A stretch of DNA of 31,132 nucleotides from a virus (IMGVR_UViG_3300024344_000077:1-31132); one strand, 5' to 3'; shown: positions 1 through 8,815, counted from the first letter of the stretch. The notes: generated by a model from the sequence alone, not told the origin. Program-made: numbers and translations.

Positions 1-2
1 TT

Positions 3-620
3 GTATTTAATGGAAATCGTTTTGTTCCTAAAATACGAGTTTTTGCCGCAAGGGTTCAAAGTACTTCAGTAATTGACCCTATGCCATTAGGAACACAAGC
101 AGGAATTTTAGATACAGTATTTTCAGGGCATATTTTATTTGATGATGATAATATAGCAAAACCAGTTAAAAGATTTGATAGGAGAGGAAGAGGTAAATTT
201 TTAACTACTGAAACGCCAGTATTATCTCAATTTTCTAAACTTGCAAGTTTCAAATTAGAACCAGCATTAGTAGATGGTAAAGCTATTGAACCTCTACCTA
301 TATTTCATTGTGTATCTTATAAAGGACCTCGTGAAATTGGATTAGCCTCGCACTTACAACCACAATTTCCATGTATTGGTATTACTAGAGAAGAATCTGC
401 ATCTGGTGAAGTAAGAACATTTTTAACTTCGGGTTATATAACAGATGATAGTTTCACATTTACGGAACCCGCAGGATCAGCTTTATTTGTAGGACAAACG
501 GGAGAAATTGTTACTGCACCTCCACAAGTAATATCAATTCAACAAATAGGTGTAGTTGTTGATGCTAATACAATATTAGTATCAATTAACCCGCTAATAC
601 ATTACGAGGAGGTAATATAA
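3..620 (+). CDS. Virion structural protein, 5' end missing (partial)
   Basis: The frame is open from the left edge, so the first ATG at 81 is probably internal and the real start lies outside the window. About 205 residues are visible. The C-terminal part, with an SGEV element, a GQTGEIVT stretch followed by a QIGVVV strand and a final NP, resembles beta-rich domains common in phage tail and capsid-decoration proteins. This is recognised by pattern only. No catalytic motif is seen. The stop overlaps the next start by one base (TAATG), with a strong GAGGAGGT site at 606-613, so the two genes are translationally coupled. It is the first of a plus-strand row of small tail genes, which supports a structural role. 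The exact function is unknown. Confidence 0.6.
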   Translation, partial: VFNGNRFVPKIRVFAARVQSTSVIDPMPLGTQAGILDTVFSGHILFDDDNIAKPVKRFDRRGRGKFLTTETPVLSQFSKLASFKLEPALVDGKAIEPLPIFHCVSYKGPREIGLASHLQPQFPCIGITREESASGEVRTFLTSGYITDDSFTFTEPAGSALFVGQTGEIVTAPPQVISIQQIGVVVDANTILVSINPLIHYEEVI

Positions 621-916
621 TGGCTAATCTAGTACCCCTTCATATAGATAAACAAACTGGTAAAATTGTTGCCAGAGGCGGTGCGGGTGGTCCTAATTTC
701 GCTACTAAAGGATTTTTATATGAACAATTAATACCTAGTGACTTTTGGGTTATACCACATAACTGTGATTCTGATCAATTAATAGTACAAGTTTATGATA
801 TAACCGGCATGTTCATTTTACCAGATGAAATAGAAATAGTTAACACTAATACCGTACATATACGATTTAATGTACCTATACAAGGAACAGGTCACATAGC
901 ATTTTTTAGGACATAA
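620..916 (+). CDS. Small tail protein with one divergent HNLG module
   Basis: 98 residues. After about 27 residues including a Gly-rich RGGAGG loop, the rest aligns with the module repeated elsewhere in this window: a W-V-I-P-H-N core (WVIPHN), a VQVYD strand, a LPDEIEIVNTNTVHIRF strand pair, then a G-G-H-I end. The usual HNLG is HNCD here, making it the most divergent copy. The strong Shine-Dalgarno GAGGAGGT and the one-base overlap with the previous gene fix the start. In phages such modules sit at the ends of tail-fibre or baseplate proteins; a free-standing copy suggests a small virion subunit or adaptor. That role is inferred from the neighbours. Confidence 0.6.
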   Translation: MANLVPLHIDKQTGKIVARGGAGGPNFATKGFLYEQLIPSDFWVIPHNCDSDQLIVQVYDITGMFILPDEIEIVNTNTVHIRFNVPIQGTGHIAFFRT

Positions 917-928
917 AGGATAACACAT

Positions 929-1156
929 ATGGAATTAAAAACAACAGATATAATTTTAGCAGCAGTTTTAAGAATTAAGGGTTATGCACTAAATGATATA
1001 ATTATTGATAATAATAAAGGTATCTTTATATTTGTTGATATACCAGAAGAATTGATTACTGAATTTGATTTAGGTCAATCACTAGTTGAACCAGTTGAGT
1101 TTAATAATGCAATAAAAACATTAACAACTAGTGTCAGACGCATGAATAGAAATTAA
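929..1156 (+). CDS. Small conserved phage protein, DUF5659-like
   Basis: 75 residues, start supported by AAAGGA at 915-920. The pattern KTTDIILAAVLRIKGY, then a short beta pair (FIFVDIPEE), then an acidic segment and a helix (FNNAIKTLTTSVRRM) resembles the small DUF5659 family (KT-D-LAA-L-G) found in many phages. The function of that family is not known. The assignment is from memory of the pattern, not a search. It is the last plus-strand gene before the inserted endonuclease gene; its TAA overlaps the convergent stop of that gene, so the insertion lies immediately behind it. Confidence 0.5.
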   Translation: MELKTTDIILAAVLRIKGYALNDIIIDNNKGIFIFVDIPEELITEFDLGQSLVEPVEFNNAIKTLTTSVRRMNRN

Positions 1157-2823
1157 TTATATATCCATACTTGACTACCACAATCCCAAATTCTATTCCA
1201 ACCATTATTTTGCATGTTTTCCCATTCTGTAAGATTTTCATCAAATATATTTAATAATTGTGGCAATTTATGTTTTTGAAATGTTATCCTAGAATGTAAT
1301 GTTAAATTTGGTAAATTAAAATAAAAATAATTTGGTGTTGAATTATTTACATATTTAAAGTTTAATTGTTTATACAGACCACCACTACTACGTCGTAAAT
1401 CTGCATAACTAATTACTGAACCATTATAATGTTTTTTAAAATGCATAAATAATTTACTAGCACCACCTACAACAGTATAATATTTTTTATTACAAAAACG
1501 CATTAATTCCCAATTATAATGCTTATTATATCGTGATTTACTAAAAGTCATTAATGCTACTATTTCTTCTTGATAATATAATCCCAATCTTACAGAAGCG
1601 TTTGTAATACCTTGTAAATGATGTTCTTCTTGAAACTTTTTAGCAATATTATATGAAATTTCTTTTATTATACATTTCCTTGCATATATTCTTTTTGATG
1701 CACATAAAGCATTCGTAATCATAGAGCACCAAATGTCCCTTTTTGTCAAATTAGACCATTCGTTTTCAAATATATGAAATAACTTAATATTCTTATCACT
1801 ACATAATTTTGTTTTTTTATAATGATAATTTTTGTCCTTCCCAATTAAATCAGAATGCCAAAAAATACCATCAAATTCTATAGCAAAATTATATTCTGGT
1901 ATATAAATATCCAATTCGAAAGGAAAAATAATACTTCTTGTATTGGTTATAATTTTACCATTATAAATACTTTTAATAAATTCTATTATTTCTTTTTCTG
2001 GTTTGCTAATTGGATCACGGATTATGGGAATATTAAATTTTGCTAATCGTTTTCTTATGGTTCCAACATGCACATTTAATTTTTCAGAAAGTTCTAATAT
2101 ACTTAATGTTTTATATTTCGTAGTCAACCACTCTTTATTACTTAATAATTGTAAATTATCTTTAGATATATGTGAATAAAAATGATGTTCTCTATCATAA
2201 ATAATTAAAGAAGTTTGTTTTGCCTTTTCCCTATTATTATAATTTTCGTCGCCGTATTTTTCTTTTTTTGTTACATTTATTTTATCACGCAGGTTTCCGT
2301 TTTGCCAATTATGTTCAACGCCATACTTATCAAGCATAGTCTGTTTCTGTTTTTCTCTTAACTCACCGTTTTGCCAATTATGTTCAACACTATACTTATC
2401 AAGCATAGTCTGTTTCTGTTTTTCCCTATTATTATAATTTTCGTCCCCATACTTATCAAGCATAGTCTGTTTCTGTTTTTCCCTATTATTATAATTTTCG
2501 TCCCCATACTTATCAAGCATAGTCTGTTTCATTAATTCTTTTTTCTCTACTGATTTTGCTGAACATTTCTTGCAATATTTTTTATATGTGTTTTTATGTT
2601 TACCACGTTGTTCCCAATATGCTTTATTATTACATGCAAAACACTGTTTTATTTTTTTTAATTTATGTTCTACATAATATAATCGTTCCCGAATGGGTGA
2701 ATTTTCTGGTAAAAATTGGGTATAATTTAATAATTCCAAATATTCTGGGTATAATTTATTGTTTACTTTAGGAATATTACCTAAACTTTTTGCTATTTTG
2801 GATTTTTCTAATAATTTATACAT
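1153..2823 (-). CDS. Homing endonuclease-like protein (Zn finger, repeats, HTH, Vsr/PD-(D/E)XK-like nuclease)
   Basis: 556 residues on the strand opposite to the surrounding tail genes. Four parts are visible. A Cys4 finger has C61, C64, C84 and C87. Residues 99-180 hold near-identical KQTMLDKYG repeats, a type common in phage mobile endonucleases. Residues about 239-266 form a helix-turn-helix (SILELSEKLNVHVGTIRKRL). From about 300 comes a nuclease core with FELDIYIP, AIEFDGIFWHSD and a following HIFENEW, as in Vsr-like/PD-(D/E)XK homing enzymes. The C-terminal 180 residues (EEHHLQG, MRFC, GGASKLF, SYADLRRSSG, RIWDCG) are the conserved partner domain of this group. No Shine-Dalgarno is evident. 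It probably cuts an uninserted allele of this locus; the target is unknown. Confidence 0.8.
   Translation of the reverse strand: MYKLLEKSKIAKSLGNIPKVNNKLYPEYLELLNYTQFLPENSPIRERLYYVEHKLKKIKQCFACNNKAYWEQRGKHKNTYKKYCKKCSAKSVEKKELMKQTMLDKYGDENYNNREKQKQTMLDKYGDENYNNREKQKQTMLDKYSVEHNWQNGELREKQKQTMLDKYGVEHNWQNGNLRDKINVTKKEKYGDENYNNREKAKQTSLIIYDREHHFYSHISKDNLQLLSNKEWLTTKYKTLSILELSEKLNVHVGTIRKRLAKFNIPIIRDPISKPEKEIIEFIKSIYNGKIITNTRSIIFPFELDIYIPEYNFAIEFDGIFWHSDLIGKDKNYHYKKTKLCSDKNIKLFHIFENEWSNLTKRDIWCSMITNALCASKRIYARKCIIKEISYNIAKKFQEEHHLQGITNASVRLGLYYQEEIVALMTFSKSRYNKHYNWELMRFCNKKYYTVVGGASKLFMHFKKHYNGSVISYADLRRSSGGLYKQLNFKYVNNSTPNYFYFNLPNLTLHSRITFQKHKLPQLLNIFDENLTEWENMQNNGWNRIWDCGSQVWIYN
2284..2529 (-). 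repeat. In-frame tandem repeats in the endonuclease gene
   Basis: Residues 99-180 of the endonuclease consist of two identical 19-residue units (57 bp each, KQTMLDKYGDENYNNREKQ) followed by two 22-23-residue variants with VEHNWQNG in place of DENYNN. The DNA of the units is nearly identical, which implies recent duplication or ongoing length change by slippage or recombination. Confidence 0.85.
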
Positions 2824-2873
2824 AATATATTATATCATCTCTGTATGTTTTAATCAAATTTTTTTAATTAAAG

Positions 2874-2881
2874 TATAAATA
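2874..2881 (+). promoter_or_regulatory. T4-type late promoter TATAAATA
   Basis: Exact T4 late octamer in the AT-rich gap between the inserted endonuclease gene and the large fibre gene, 72 nt before its ATG. In T4 this -10 element is read by gp55 with gp33 and the clamp. The octamer is not rare in such AT-rich DNA; its intergenic place before a virion gene is what supports the call. Confidence 0.5.
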
Positions 2882-2953
2882 GTAATTATAAAAAATAATA
2901 AAAAAAACATTTATGCATAAAACTTTTTTTAAAATTTAAAGGAGATTAAAAAT

Positions 2954-5900
2954 ATGGTAATTAATGGTAATTTAAAATTTCATACGGGTGGGTCTGGAGA
3001 ACTACAGCAAGCCCTTATGCAACGTTTTACGACAGTTGCTCGTGATGCGTTACTTGGTGGTGCTGAATTATACACTGGTCGTTTAATTTATAACACTACA
3101 ACAAACGAACTTAACTGGTATGATGGCACTGCATGGCGTGCTTTTGCTGGTATTGGTGTAGGTGCATTGCAATTTGAAGTAGATGCAATTGAAACTGCTT
3201 CTGGCGGCATATTTGATACAGATGGTACATATGTAGGATCTGTTCTTGATGCTGGTACTAACATCACTGCATCAACTAACCTTGCGAACGCAATCTTGCA
3301 GTTGGACACCGCGATTTCCGGTGCTGCTGGTGTTGATACGCTACCAGAATTGACTGACGTTGATTCAGCGTTGAATACGGGTATTGCTGATGGTGACTTG
3401 CTTCGTTATGACAGCGTTAATTCACAATGGGAAAAATCTGGATTTACTGCACTTGCAACTAATGACTTAATGCAATGGAACGGTACAAACTGGGTTAATG
3501 TAACACCATCAACTATTGGCGGTAATTCTTATGGTGCAGTAAATGCTGACTCTGGTTCTATTGCCGCAGCAAATACTTCTGATACGTTCGAAATTAAAAC
3601 TGCAACTAACGGTGGTATCGTAACTGCTGCAACATCACCTGGTACTGATTTAATCACTATCGCAATGAGTGTTGCTGGTTTAGCTGCTGGTACTACTTTA
3701 GTATTAGCTGATGAAATCGCTGTAAATGACGGTGGTTCTACTCTTCGTTATACCTTTACAGACATGGTTCAAGATTTGGATATTCCAAATGCAATTTCTG
3801 CTAATGGTTTAGTAACACGTACTGCTGCCGATACATATGCTTCACGTAGTATAACTGTTGATGGTGCTGGTGCACTTGATGGACTTGCTGTTACTAACGG
3901 TAATGGTGTTGCAGGAGATCCTACGATTGGTTTAGATATCAATGGTAATGTTGCTGTTTCAACTGGTGTTGCAGAAGTAACTACTATTGATTGTGCTGTA
4001 TCTTCTGGTATTGTTACTGGTGATTACTTCACACTTGATTCCCCAACAACTTCATATTATGTATGGTTTAATGTTGCTTCTGGTGGTGGTGATCCTGCAC
4101 CTGCTGGTAAAACTGCAATTCAAGTAAATGTTGCTTCAAATACTAACACTGTTGTTGCTGCCGCTGCATCTGCTGCTATTAATGGTTTTGGTGATTTTAA
4201 TACTGCTGATGGTCTACCACCTGTAGGTTTTACAGATTTCATCGTAACTAATGCCGCTGTTGGTGCTGTCACTGATGCTGCTGATGTTAATACAGGTCTT
4301 ACTATTACAGTAAATACACAAGGCGTTGATGCCGGTATCGCATCTGGTGATAAATTCATCGCATATGATATTGATGGTTTGGCTAATGTTAGCGTAACTC
4401 TTGCAGATATTAATAATGCTGTAATTAGCGATGGTATTGCACTTAACGACTTGTCTGATGTAGTTATTACTGCCGCTGCTAATGCTGATGTATTAATGCA
4501 TAACGGAACTTCATGGGTAGATACTGCTCCTGCTGCTGCACGTACTTCATTAGATGTTTATAGTAAAACTGAATCAGATACTAATTTTGTAGATGTTACT
4601 GGTGATACAATGACTGGTACATTGGCAATGGGAACAAATGTTATTACAATAACAAATGCACCTGTCGCTGATACTCAAGTTGCAAACAAAGCATATGTTG
4701 ATAGTTTGGTTAATGGTCTTTCTTGGAAAAATCCTGCCGAAGTTGCTACAACAGCTAACGTATCACTTACCGGTGAACAAACCATTGATGGTATATTAAC
4801 TTCTACGAGTAGAATCTTGGTTAAAGATCAAACTGCTCCGGCTGAAAATGGTATATATGTAACTGCTGCTGGTGCTTGGACACGTGCTACCGATATGGAT
4901 GCTGCTGCTGAATTTACCAATGCTACTATTTTTGTTAATACTGGTACTACACAAGCAGATACTTCTTGGACACAGGTAAATACTGTTGCTACTGTTGATA
5001 CTGATGCTGTTTCGTTTGTACAACAAAATGGTGCATCTGGTGTTGTTGCTGGTGCTGGTTTAGGTAAAACTGGAAATACTCTTAATGTAAACATGGGTGC
5101 TGGTATTATCGAATTACCTTCTGATGAAGTTGGTTTGGATTTCCATACCGGTGGTGGTATTTACACTTCTGCTACAGTAGGTGGTGTTGATGATACTACT
5201 ACTAACGCTCAGGTTGGTATCCGTATTGACGGAACAACTTTGTCACTTAGTAGTGCTGGTATTAAAGTTCCATTAAGTGGTATTACGGAAACAGAAATCG
5301 CAAGTACTGCACTTGGTAACGGTATACAAGGTGGTTCTGGTACAGTTCTTAGTTTGGACTTAGTTGCCGGTTCTGGTTTAGCGTTTACTGGTATTGAACT
5401 TGATTTAGTTTCTGTTCCAAATAGTGCATTAGCAAATAGTTCAATTACATTAGCTGCTGATTCTGGTGTTGCTGAAGTTGTATCATTAGGTCAAACATTA
5501 ACTGTTGCTGGTGGTACTAACATCGCATCTGTTGTTTCTGCAACTGATACAGTTACTTTAAATTGGTCTGCTGCTCTTACTGATTTAAGTGATGTAATTA
5601 TTACTGCTGCTGCAACTAACGATGTAATTCAGTTCAACGGAACCAATTGGGTCGATGTAACACCTGCTACATTAGTAAGCACGGTGAATACTGAAGATTT
5701 GGCTGATATTACTGCTGGCGGTACTGCAAGTGGTCAGGTATTAGTAACTGGAACAACTCCATTTAACTATACACCTAGTCAGATTCACTTTGTACATGAT
5801 CATACAACATCTGCTACTTCATGGACTGTAACCCATAACTTGGGTCAGAAGTTTGTGAATGTAACAGTATATGATAGTACGGATAATGTTATTATTCCAC

Positions 5901-6010
5901 AAACTATCGTTGCAACAAGTACAACTGTAACAACAATTACTTTTAATACTGCAATCACTGGTACTGCGGTTATTACTGGTGTTGCTGGTGCAGCGAGTGA
6001 AACTGTATAA
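2954..6010 (+). CDS. Large tail fibre protein (1018 aa)
   Basis: Clear AAAGGAG site at 2938-2944. The N-terminus has a fibre-type GRLIYNTTTNELNWYDGTAW segment. At least three copies follow of a DLSDV-x10-NDV-QFNGTNWVDVTP motif (around residues 170, 507 and 880), a typical fibre repeat. A TMTGTLAMG...QVANKAYVD linker known from T4 gp12/gp37-like fibres comes next, then the common phage SWKNPAEVATTANVSLTG / RILVKDQTAPAENGIYV domain near 635-710. The C-terminal 65 residues are one HNLG module (SWTVTHNLG). Composition is Ala/Thr/Val/Gly-rich with almost no Cys, as expected for trimeric beta fibres. It likely forms a tail fibre or baseplate spike that meets the host surface. It follows a late-type promoter and ends at a strong hairpin. 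Confidence 0.85.
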   Translation: MVINGNLKFHTGGSGELQQALMQRFTTVARDALLGGAELYTGRLIYNTTTNELNWYDGTAWRAFAGIGVGALQFEVDAIETASGGIFDTDGTYVGSVLDAGTNITASTNLANAILQLDTAISGAAGVDTLPELTDVDSALNTGIADGDLLRYDSVNSQWEKSGFTALATNDLMQWNGTNWVNVTPSTIGGNSYGAVNADSGSIAAANTSDTFEIKTATNGGIVTAATSPGTDLITIAMSVAGLAAGTTLVLADEIAVNDGGSTLRYTFTDMVQDLDIPNAISANGLVTRTAADTYASRSITVDGAGALDGLAVTNGNGVAGDPTIGLDINGNVAVSTGVAEVTTIDCAVSSGIVTGDYFTLDSPTTSYYVWFNVASGGGDPAPAGKTAIQVNVASNTNTVVAAAASAAINGFGDFNTADGLPPVGFTDFIVTNAAVGAVTDAADVNTGLTITVNTQGVDAGIASGDKFIAYDIDGLANVSVTLADINNAVISDGIALNDLSDVVITAAANADVLMHNGTSWVDTAPAAARTSLDVYSKTESDTNFVDVTGDTMTGTLAMGTNVITITNAPVADTQVANKAYVDSLVNGLSWKNPAEVATTANVSLTGEQTIDGILTSTSRILVKDQTAPAENGIYVTAAGAWTRATDMDAAAEFTNATIFVNTGTTQADTSWTQVNTVATVDTDAVSFVQQNGASGVVAGAGLGKTGNTLNVNMGAGIIELPSDEVGLDFHTGGGIYTSATVGGVDDTTTNAQVGIRIDGTTLSLSSAGIKVPLSGITETEIASTALGNGIQGGSGTVLSLDLVAGSGLAFTGIELDLVSVPNSALANSSITLAADSGVAEVVSLGQTLTVAGGTNIASVVSATDTVTLNWSAALTDLSDVIITAAATNDVIQFNGTNWVDVTPATLVSTVNTEDLADITAGGTASGQVLVTGTTPFNYTPSQIHFVHDHTTSATSWTVTHNLGQKFVNVTVYDSTDNVIIPQTIVATSTTVTTITFNTAITGTAVITGVAGAASETV

Positions 6011-6025
6011 TACAGTAAATAAATT

Positions 6026-6050
6026 AAATGGGGGCTTTTGGCCCCCATTT
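6026..6050 (+). terminator. Hairpin terminator behind the large fibre gene
   Basis: Ten-base perfect arms AAATGGGGGC / GCCCCCATTT with a 5-nt loop, 16 nt after the stop. It is by far the most GC-rich spot nearby. The 3' U-tract is short (ATTT), so termination may be partial and allow read-through into the next tail genes. Confidence 0.75.
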
Positions 6051-6076
6051 GACTACTTTATAAAGGGAGTTTATAT

Positions 6077-6724
6077 ATGAAGTTTCATGGAGATGTAGAT
6101 TTTGCAAGTGCTGAATCAGCATTAGGACAAATAAAACAACCAGGTATTGGTCTTGAAACATCTTTCCCCGAATCACCCATTGTAGGTCGTATCGTTTTTG
6201 TAAGTGAACAAGTATGGATTTGTGTTGCCTTGTCAACGGGTATCCCAGTTTGGGTTCCAATGACAAATAAAAGAGATACACATGTTCATACACAAAGTTC
6301 GACATCAGCAACTTGGGCAATCGCCCATAATTTGAATACAGTTAATCCTATTGTTCAAATTTACGATGATACGACACAAAAATTAATCATACCCGATGAT
6401 GTTGCTATTGTAGACAATAACAATGTTACAGCTACTTTTAGCATATCCTTAACTGGACGTGCTATTGTAATGTATGGTGATCCTACTATTGGTGTTGTGG
6501 AAGGAGCATTAGTTCTTCAACCAGATCAAGTAACGTTTACTCATACGCAATCAGTTGGAAGTACTGCGTGGGTTGTTACACACAACTTAGGTTACTACCC
6601 AATTACTAGAGTATTCTTATCAACTGATGTAGAAATTCAACCACTTTCAATAGTGCATGATTCTATCTTTCAGACAACAATTTCATTTAGCAGTGCTCAA
6701 ACGGGCCGTGCTAAGTTTGTATAA
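6077..6724 (+). CDS. Tail protein with two HNLG modules
   Basis: 215 residues, start supported by AAAGGGAG. Residues 1-70 (MKFHGDVDFASAESALGQI ... GRIVFVSEQVWICVA) form a fibre-type head segment of the sort that begins many tail fibres. Two HNLG modules follow: residues about 71-138 (ATWAIAHNLN, IPDDVAIVDNNNVTATF, TGRAIV) and about 150-215 (AWVVTHNLG, TGRAKFV). The tandem copies differ clearly, so the duplication is old. It lies in one operon with the following single-module genes (gaps of 11 nt). A virion role at the fibre or baseplate is inferred from domain type and place. Confidence 0.75.
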   Translation: MKFHGDVDFASAESALGQIKQPGIGLETSFPESPIVGRIVFVSEQVWICVALSTGIPVWVPMTNKRDTHVHTQSSTSATWAIAHNLNTVNPIVQIYDDTTQKLIIPDDVAIVDNNNVTATFSISLTGRAIVMYGDPTIGVVEGALVLQPDQVTFTHTQSVGSTAWVVTHNLGYYPITRVFLSTDVEIQPLSIVHDSIFQTTISFSSAQTGRAKFV

Positions 6725-6735
6725 GGAGATAAACA

Positions 6736-6960
6736 ATGGCTATAGAATCATTTACGGCTTTTGAACACACGCAAGCGGTTGCTTCTACAACTTGGACGAT
6801 TACCCATAGTTTAGGGACAAAAACGCCTGTAGTTGATTGTTGGGTTGATATTTTAGGTACGGATACAAAAATTATGCCTGATACAGTTACGGCTACTAGT
6901 ACAACAGTTGTAACTATAACATTTTCTACTGCATATGCAGGTAGAGCTTTAGTCGTATAA
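6736..6960 (+). CDS. Single HNLG-module protein (74 aa)
   Basis: The whole protein is one HNLG module: FEHTQAVASTTWTITHSLG, a V-D-C-W-V-D strand, IMPDTVTATSTTVVTITF and an AGRALVV end. TAAGGAGAT at 6723-6731 gives a strong start. A stand-alone copy of a domain normally found at the C-terminus of fibres suggests it is either a separate subunit binding to a fibre or a module cut loose by gene splitting. No other motif is seen. Confidence 0.7.
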   Translation: MAIESFTAFEHTQAVASTTWTITHSLGTKTPVVDCWVDILGTDTKIMPDTVTATSTTVVTITFSTAYAGRALVV

Positions 6961-6971
6961 AGGAGATAATA

Positions 6972-7187
6972 ATGGCTGAATATAATCATTTACAATCAGT
7001 AAGTTCTGCTTCATGGGTAATATCTCATAATTTGGCGGCTACTACAATTGATACGGATGCATTTATTGATGTTTCCGGTAGTTTAACTAAAGTTCTTCCG
7101 CTAAATGTGGTTCATACAGATAATAATACGTTAACAGTAACATTTTCTGCGAATCAAGTTGGTAGAGTACGAATTGTGTCGATTTAA
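6972..7187 (+). CDS. Single HNLG-module protein (71 aa)
   Basis: Another one-module protein: YNHLQSVSSASWVISHNLA, a TDAFIDVSGS strand, VLPLNVVHTDNNTLTVTF and a VGRVRIV end. AAAGGAGAT at 6960-6968 supports the start. It is closest in form to the preceding 74-residue protein and to the second module of the 215-residue protein, so the three genes probably arose by tandem duplication. The role in the virion is inferred only. Confidence 0.7.
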   Translation: MAEYNHLQSVSSASWVISHNLAATTIDTDAFIDVSGSLTKVLPLNVVHTDNNTLTVTFSANQVGRVRIVSI

Positions 7188-7200
7188 AGGGGAGAAAAAT

Positions 7201-7578
7201 ATGTTAATGGATACAATCCAATTTATTCAAGATTCTGACTGGAATTATGATATTGCTGGTTCAACACTTTCAAAACCTACTGATGGTGCAGTCCTTAGTC
7301 GTTTTCGTTGTACACGTGCAATGAAAATCCCTACTAATGCTAATGGAAGTACAATGAGTAGTGAAGTAGCAACAACAGGAATAACAACATACTTGTTAAA
7401 GAAAAACTCTGTTCAATTTGGAACATGTGCATTCTCTGCTGCGGCGAATGCCAGTGTATTCACTGTAACTGAAACATCGTTTGCAATTGATGATGAATTT
7501 ACTGTCGAAGCACCTGCTACTGCCGATGCAACACATGATCAAATTTCATGGACAATAACTACACGCTATACCACATAA
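7201..7578 (+). CDS. Small virion protein, unrecognised (125 aa)
   Basis: The start at 7201 is chosen because of AAAGGGGAG ten bases upstream and because an upstream extension would overlap the previous gene. The protein is beta-rich, Thr/Ala/Ser-rich, with one Cys near residue 36 and one in the middle, and no HNLG core. It reads like a short fibre-tip or decoration protein (FIQDSDWNYDIAG at the start, ISWTITTRYTT at the end). It is the last gene of the tail operon before a large hairpin and an endonuclease gene. Function not recognised. Confidence 0.6.
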   Translation: MLMDTIQFIQDSDWNYDIAGSTLSKPTDGAVLSRFRCTRAMKIPTNANGSTMSSEVATTGITTYLLKKNSVQFGTCAFSAAANASVFTVTETSFAIDDEFTVEAPATADATHDQISWTITTRYTT

Positions 7579-7602
7579 AATAAATATCGTTTTTTCACAT
7601 GA

Positions 7603-7635
7603 ATTCGTGTTATAATATATAATTATAACACGAAT
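7603..7635. promoter_or_regulatory. Perfect 14-bp palindrome with -10-like boxes on both strands
   Basis: Arms ATTCGTGTTATAAT / ATTATAACACGAAT around a 5-nt loop. Each arm contains TGTTATAAT, an extended -10 sequence (TGnTATAAT), one per strand. It can act as a hairpin that ends the tail operon and/or as a promoter for the following endonuclease gene. There is no U-tract, and no good -35 was seen. Confidence 0.55.
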
Positions 7636-7717
7636 ATTATGTATATTAAAAATATAAAAACTTGTAGAAGAAAAGCTTCAATGTAAGCATTTGCCTTTAC
7701 CAGAATGCAATTCCGAA

Positions 7718-8815
7718 ATGAAAAAATTAACAACTAATGAATTTGTAACTAACGCAAATAATATTCATGATGGCAAATATAAATATCCCGATGAATATAT
7801 TAACGCTAGAACTAAAATTAAAATTATTTGTCCCATACATGGCGATTTTCATCAAATACCTAATAAACATATAAAAGGATATGGTTGTTCTAAATGTTCC
7901 AATAAACATAAACCAACAACAAAAGAATTTATTCAACAAGCAAATAATATTCATGATGGCAAATATAAATATCCCGATGAATATGTTAATAATAAAACTA
8001 AAATAAAAATTATTTGTCCCATACATGGCGAATTTTGTCAAACACCTAGTAATCACTTACGGGGGTCGGGATGCAAAAAATGTGTATTTAAATATTCTAA
8101 TTTGAATAATATAACATTTCAAATACTTGCACATAATGTACATAATAATAAATATGTGTATTCTAATGATTATATAAACAGTTATACATTAATATCTATA
8201 AAATGTCCTATTCATGGATATTTCAAACAATTACCTAGAACTCATTTAAAAGGAAGTGGCTGTTTAAAATGCATACAATTAAAACAAAAATCAAATGCAT
8301 CTGAAAATTTTAAAATAAATGCTAGAAAAATACATGGTGATAAATACGAATATATAGATGATTATATATCATCAAATAAAAAAATTAATATAATATGTAA
8401 AAAACATGGAATATTTAAACAACGCCCCGGATATCATATAAACAAACAAACTAATTGCCCTTTATGTTCATATAAAAATTACTCAAAACAGGCAATATGT
8501 TGGTTAAACGAGATAAGTAAAAAAGAAAATATTCATATTCAACATGCAGAGAATGGTGGTGAATATTATATACCAACAACAAATTATAAAGCAGATGGTT
8601 ATTGTGAAGCCAATAATACAATTTATGAATTTTATGGTGATATTTGGCATGGCAATTTAAATATATTTAACGAAAATGAAGTACCCAGACCTTTTTTAAA
8701 AATGTCTGCTGGAAGTTTATATATGAAAACCATGCAACGTGAACAAGAAATAAAAAACTTGGGTTATAATTTAATTACTATTTGGGAAAATGATTTTATC
8801 AAAAGTTATAAATAA
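7718..8815 (+). CDS. Homing endonuclease-like protein, DUF723-type repeats plus Vsr-like nuclease
   Basis: The ATG at 7718 is preferred to the TTG at 7691 because it aligns with the start of the paralogue at 20142-21392 (MKKLTTNEF versus MKILTNEEF). About 365 residues. Four repeats of roughly 50-58 residues (F-x-x-x-A-N-x-I-H-D-G-K-Y-x-Y, I-x-C-P-I-H-G-x-F, H-L-x-G-S-G-C-x-K-C) are Cys/His-containing DNA-binding units of DUF723 type. The last 100 residues (WLNEI, HAENGGEYYIPTTNYKADGY, YEFYGDIWHGN, TIWENDF) form a Vsr-like nuclease. The gene sits between tail genes. No good Shine-Dalgarno is seen; the palindrome upstream may control it. The last 9 bases carry a late-type octamer used by, or inherited from, the next gene. 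Confidence 0.8.
   Translation: MKKLTTNEFVTNANNIHDGKYKYPDEYINARTKIKIICPIHGDFHQIPNKHIKGYGCSKCSNKHKPTTKEFIQQANNIHDGKYKYPDEYVNNKTKIKIICPIHGEFCQTPSNHLRGSGCKKCVFKYSNLNNITFQILAHNVHNNKYVYSNDYINSYTLISIKCPIHGYFKQLPRTHLKGSGCLKCIQLKQKSNASENFKINARKIHGDKYEYIDDYISSNKKINIICKKHGIFKQRPGYHINKQTNCPLCSYKNYSKQAICWLNEISKKENIHIQHAENGGEYYIPTTNYKADGYCEANNTIYEFYGDIWHGNLNIFNENEVPRPFLKMSAGSLYMKTMQREQEIKNLGYNLITIWENDFIKSYK
8807..8814 (+). promoter_or_regulatory. Late-type octamer in the stop codon of the endonuclease gene
   Basis: TATAAATA overlaps the Tyr-Lys-stop end of the endonuclease gene. It ends only 5 nt before the ATG at 8820, so a transcript from it would be almost leaderless. It could serve a later start or be fortuitous. 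Confidence 0.3.

Noticed and set aside
1902-1969. Two TATAAATA octamers (1902 and 1962, plus strand)
   Set aside because: They lie inside the minus-strand endonuclease gene with no plus-strand start nearby. Similar hits at 7778, 7970, 20818, 24462 and 27413 are also within genes and are taken as chance in AT-rich DNA.
2284-2529. CRISPR-like repeat array
   Set aside because: The repeats are in-frame coding units of the endonuclease with no spacers between them.
4120-5094. Several minus-strand frames of 76-88 aa under the large fibre gene
   Set aside because: They mirror the Ala/Thr/Val-rich fibre codons and have no ribosome sites.
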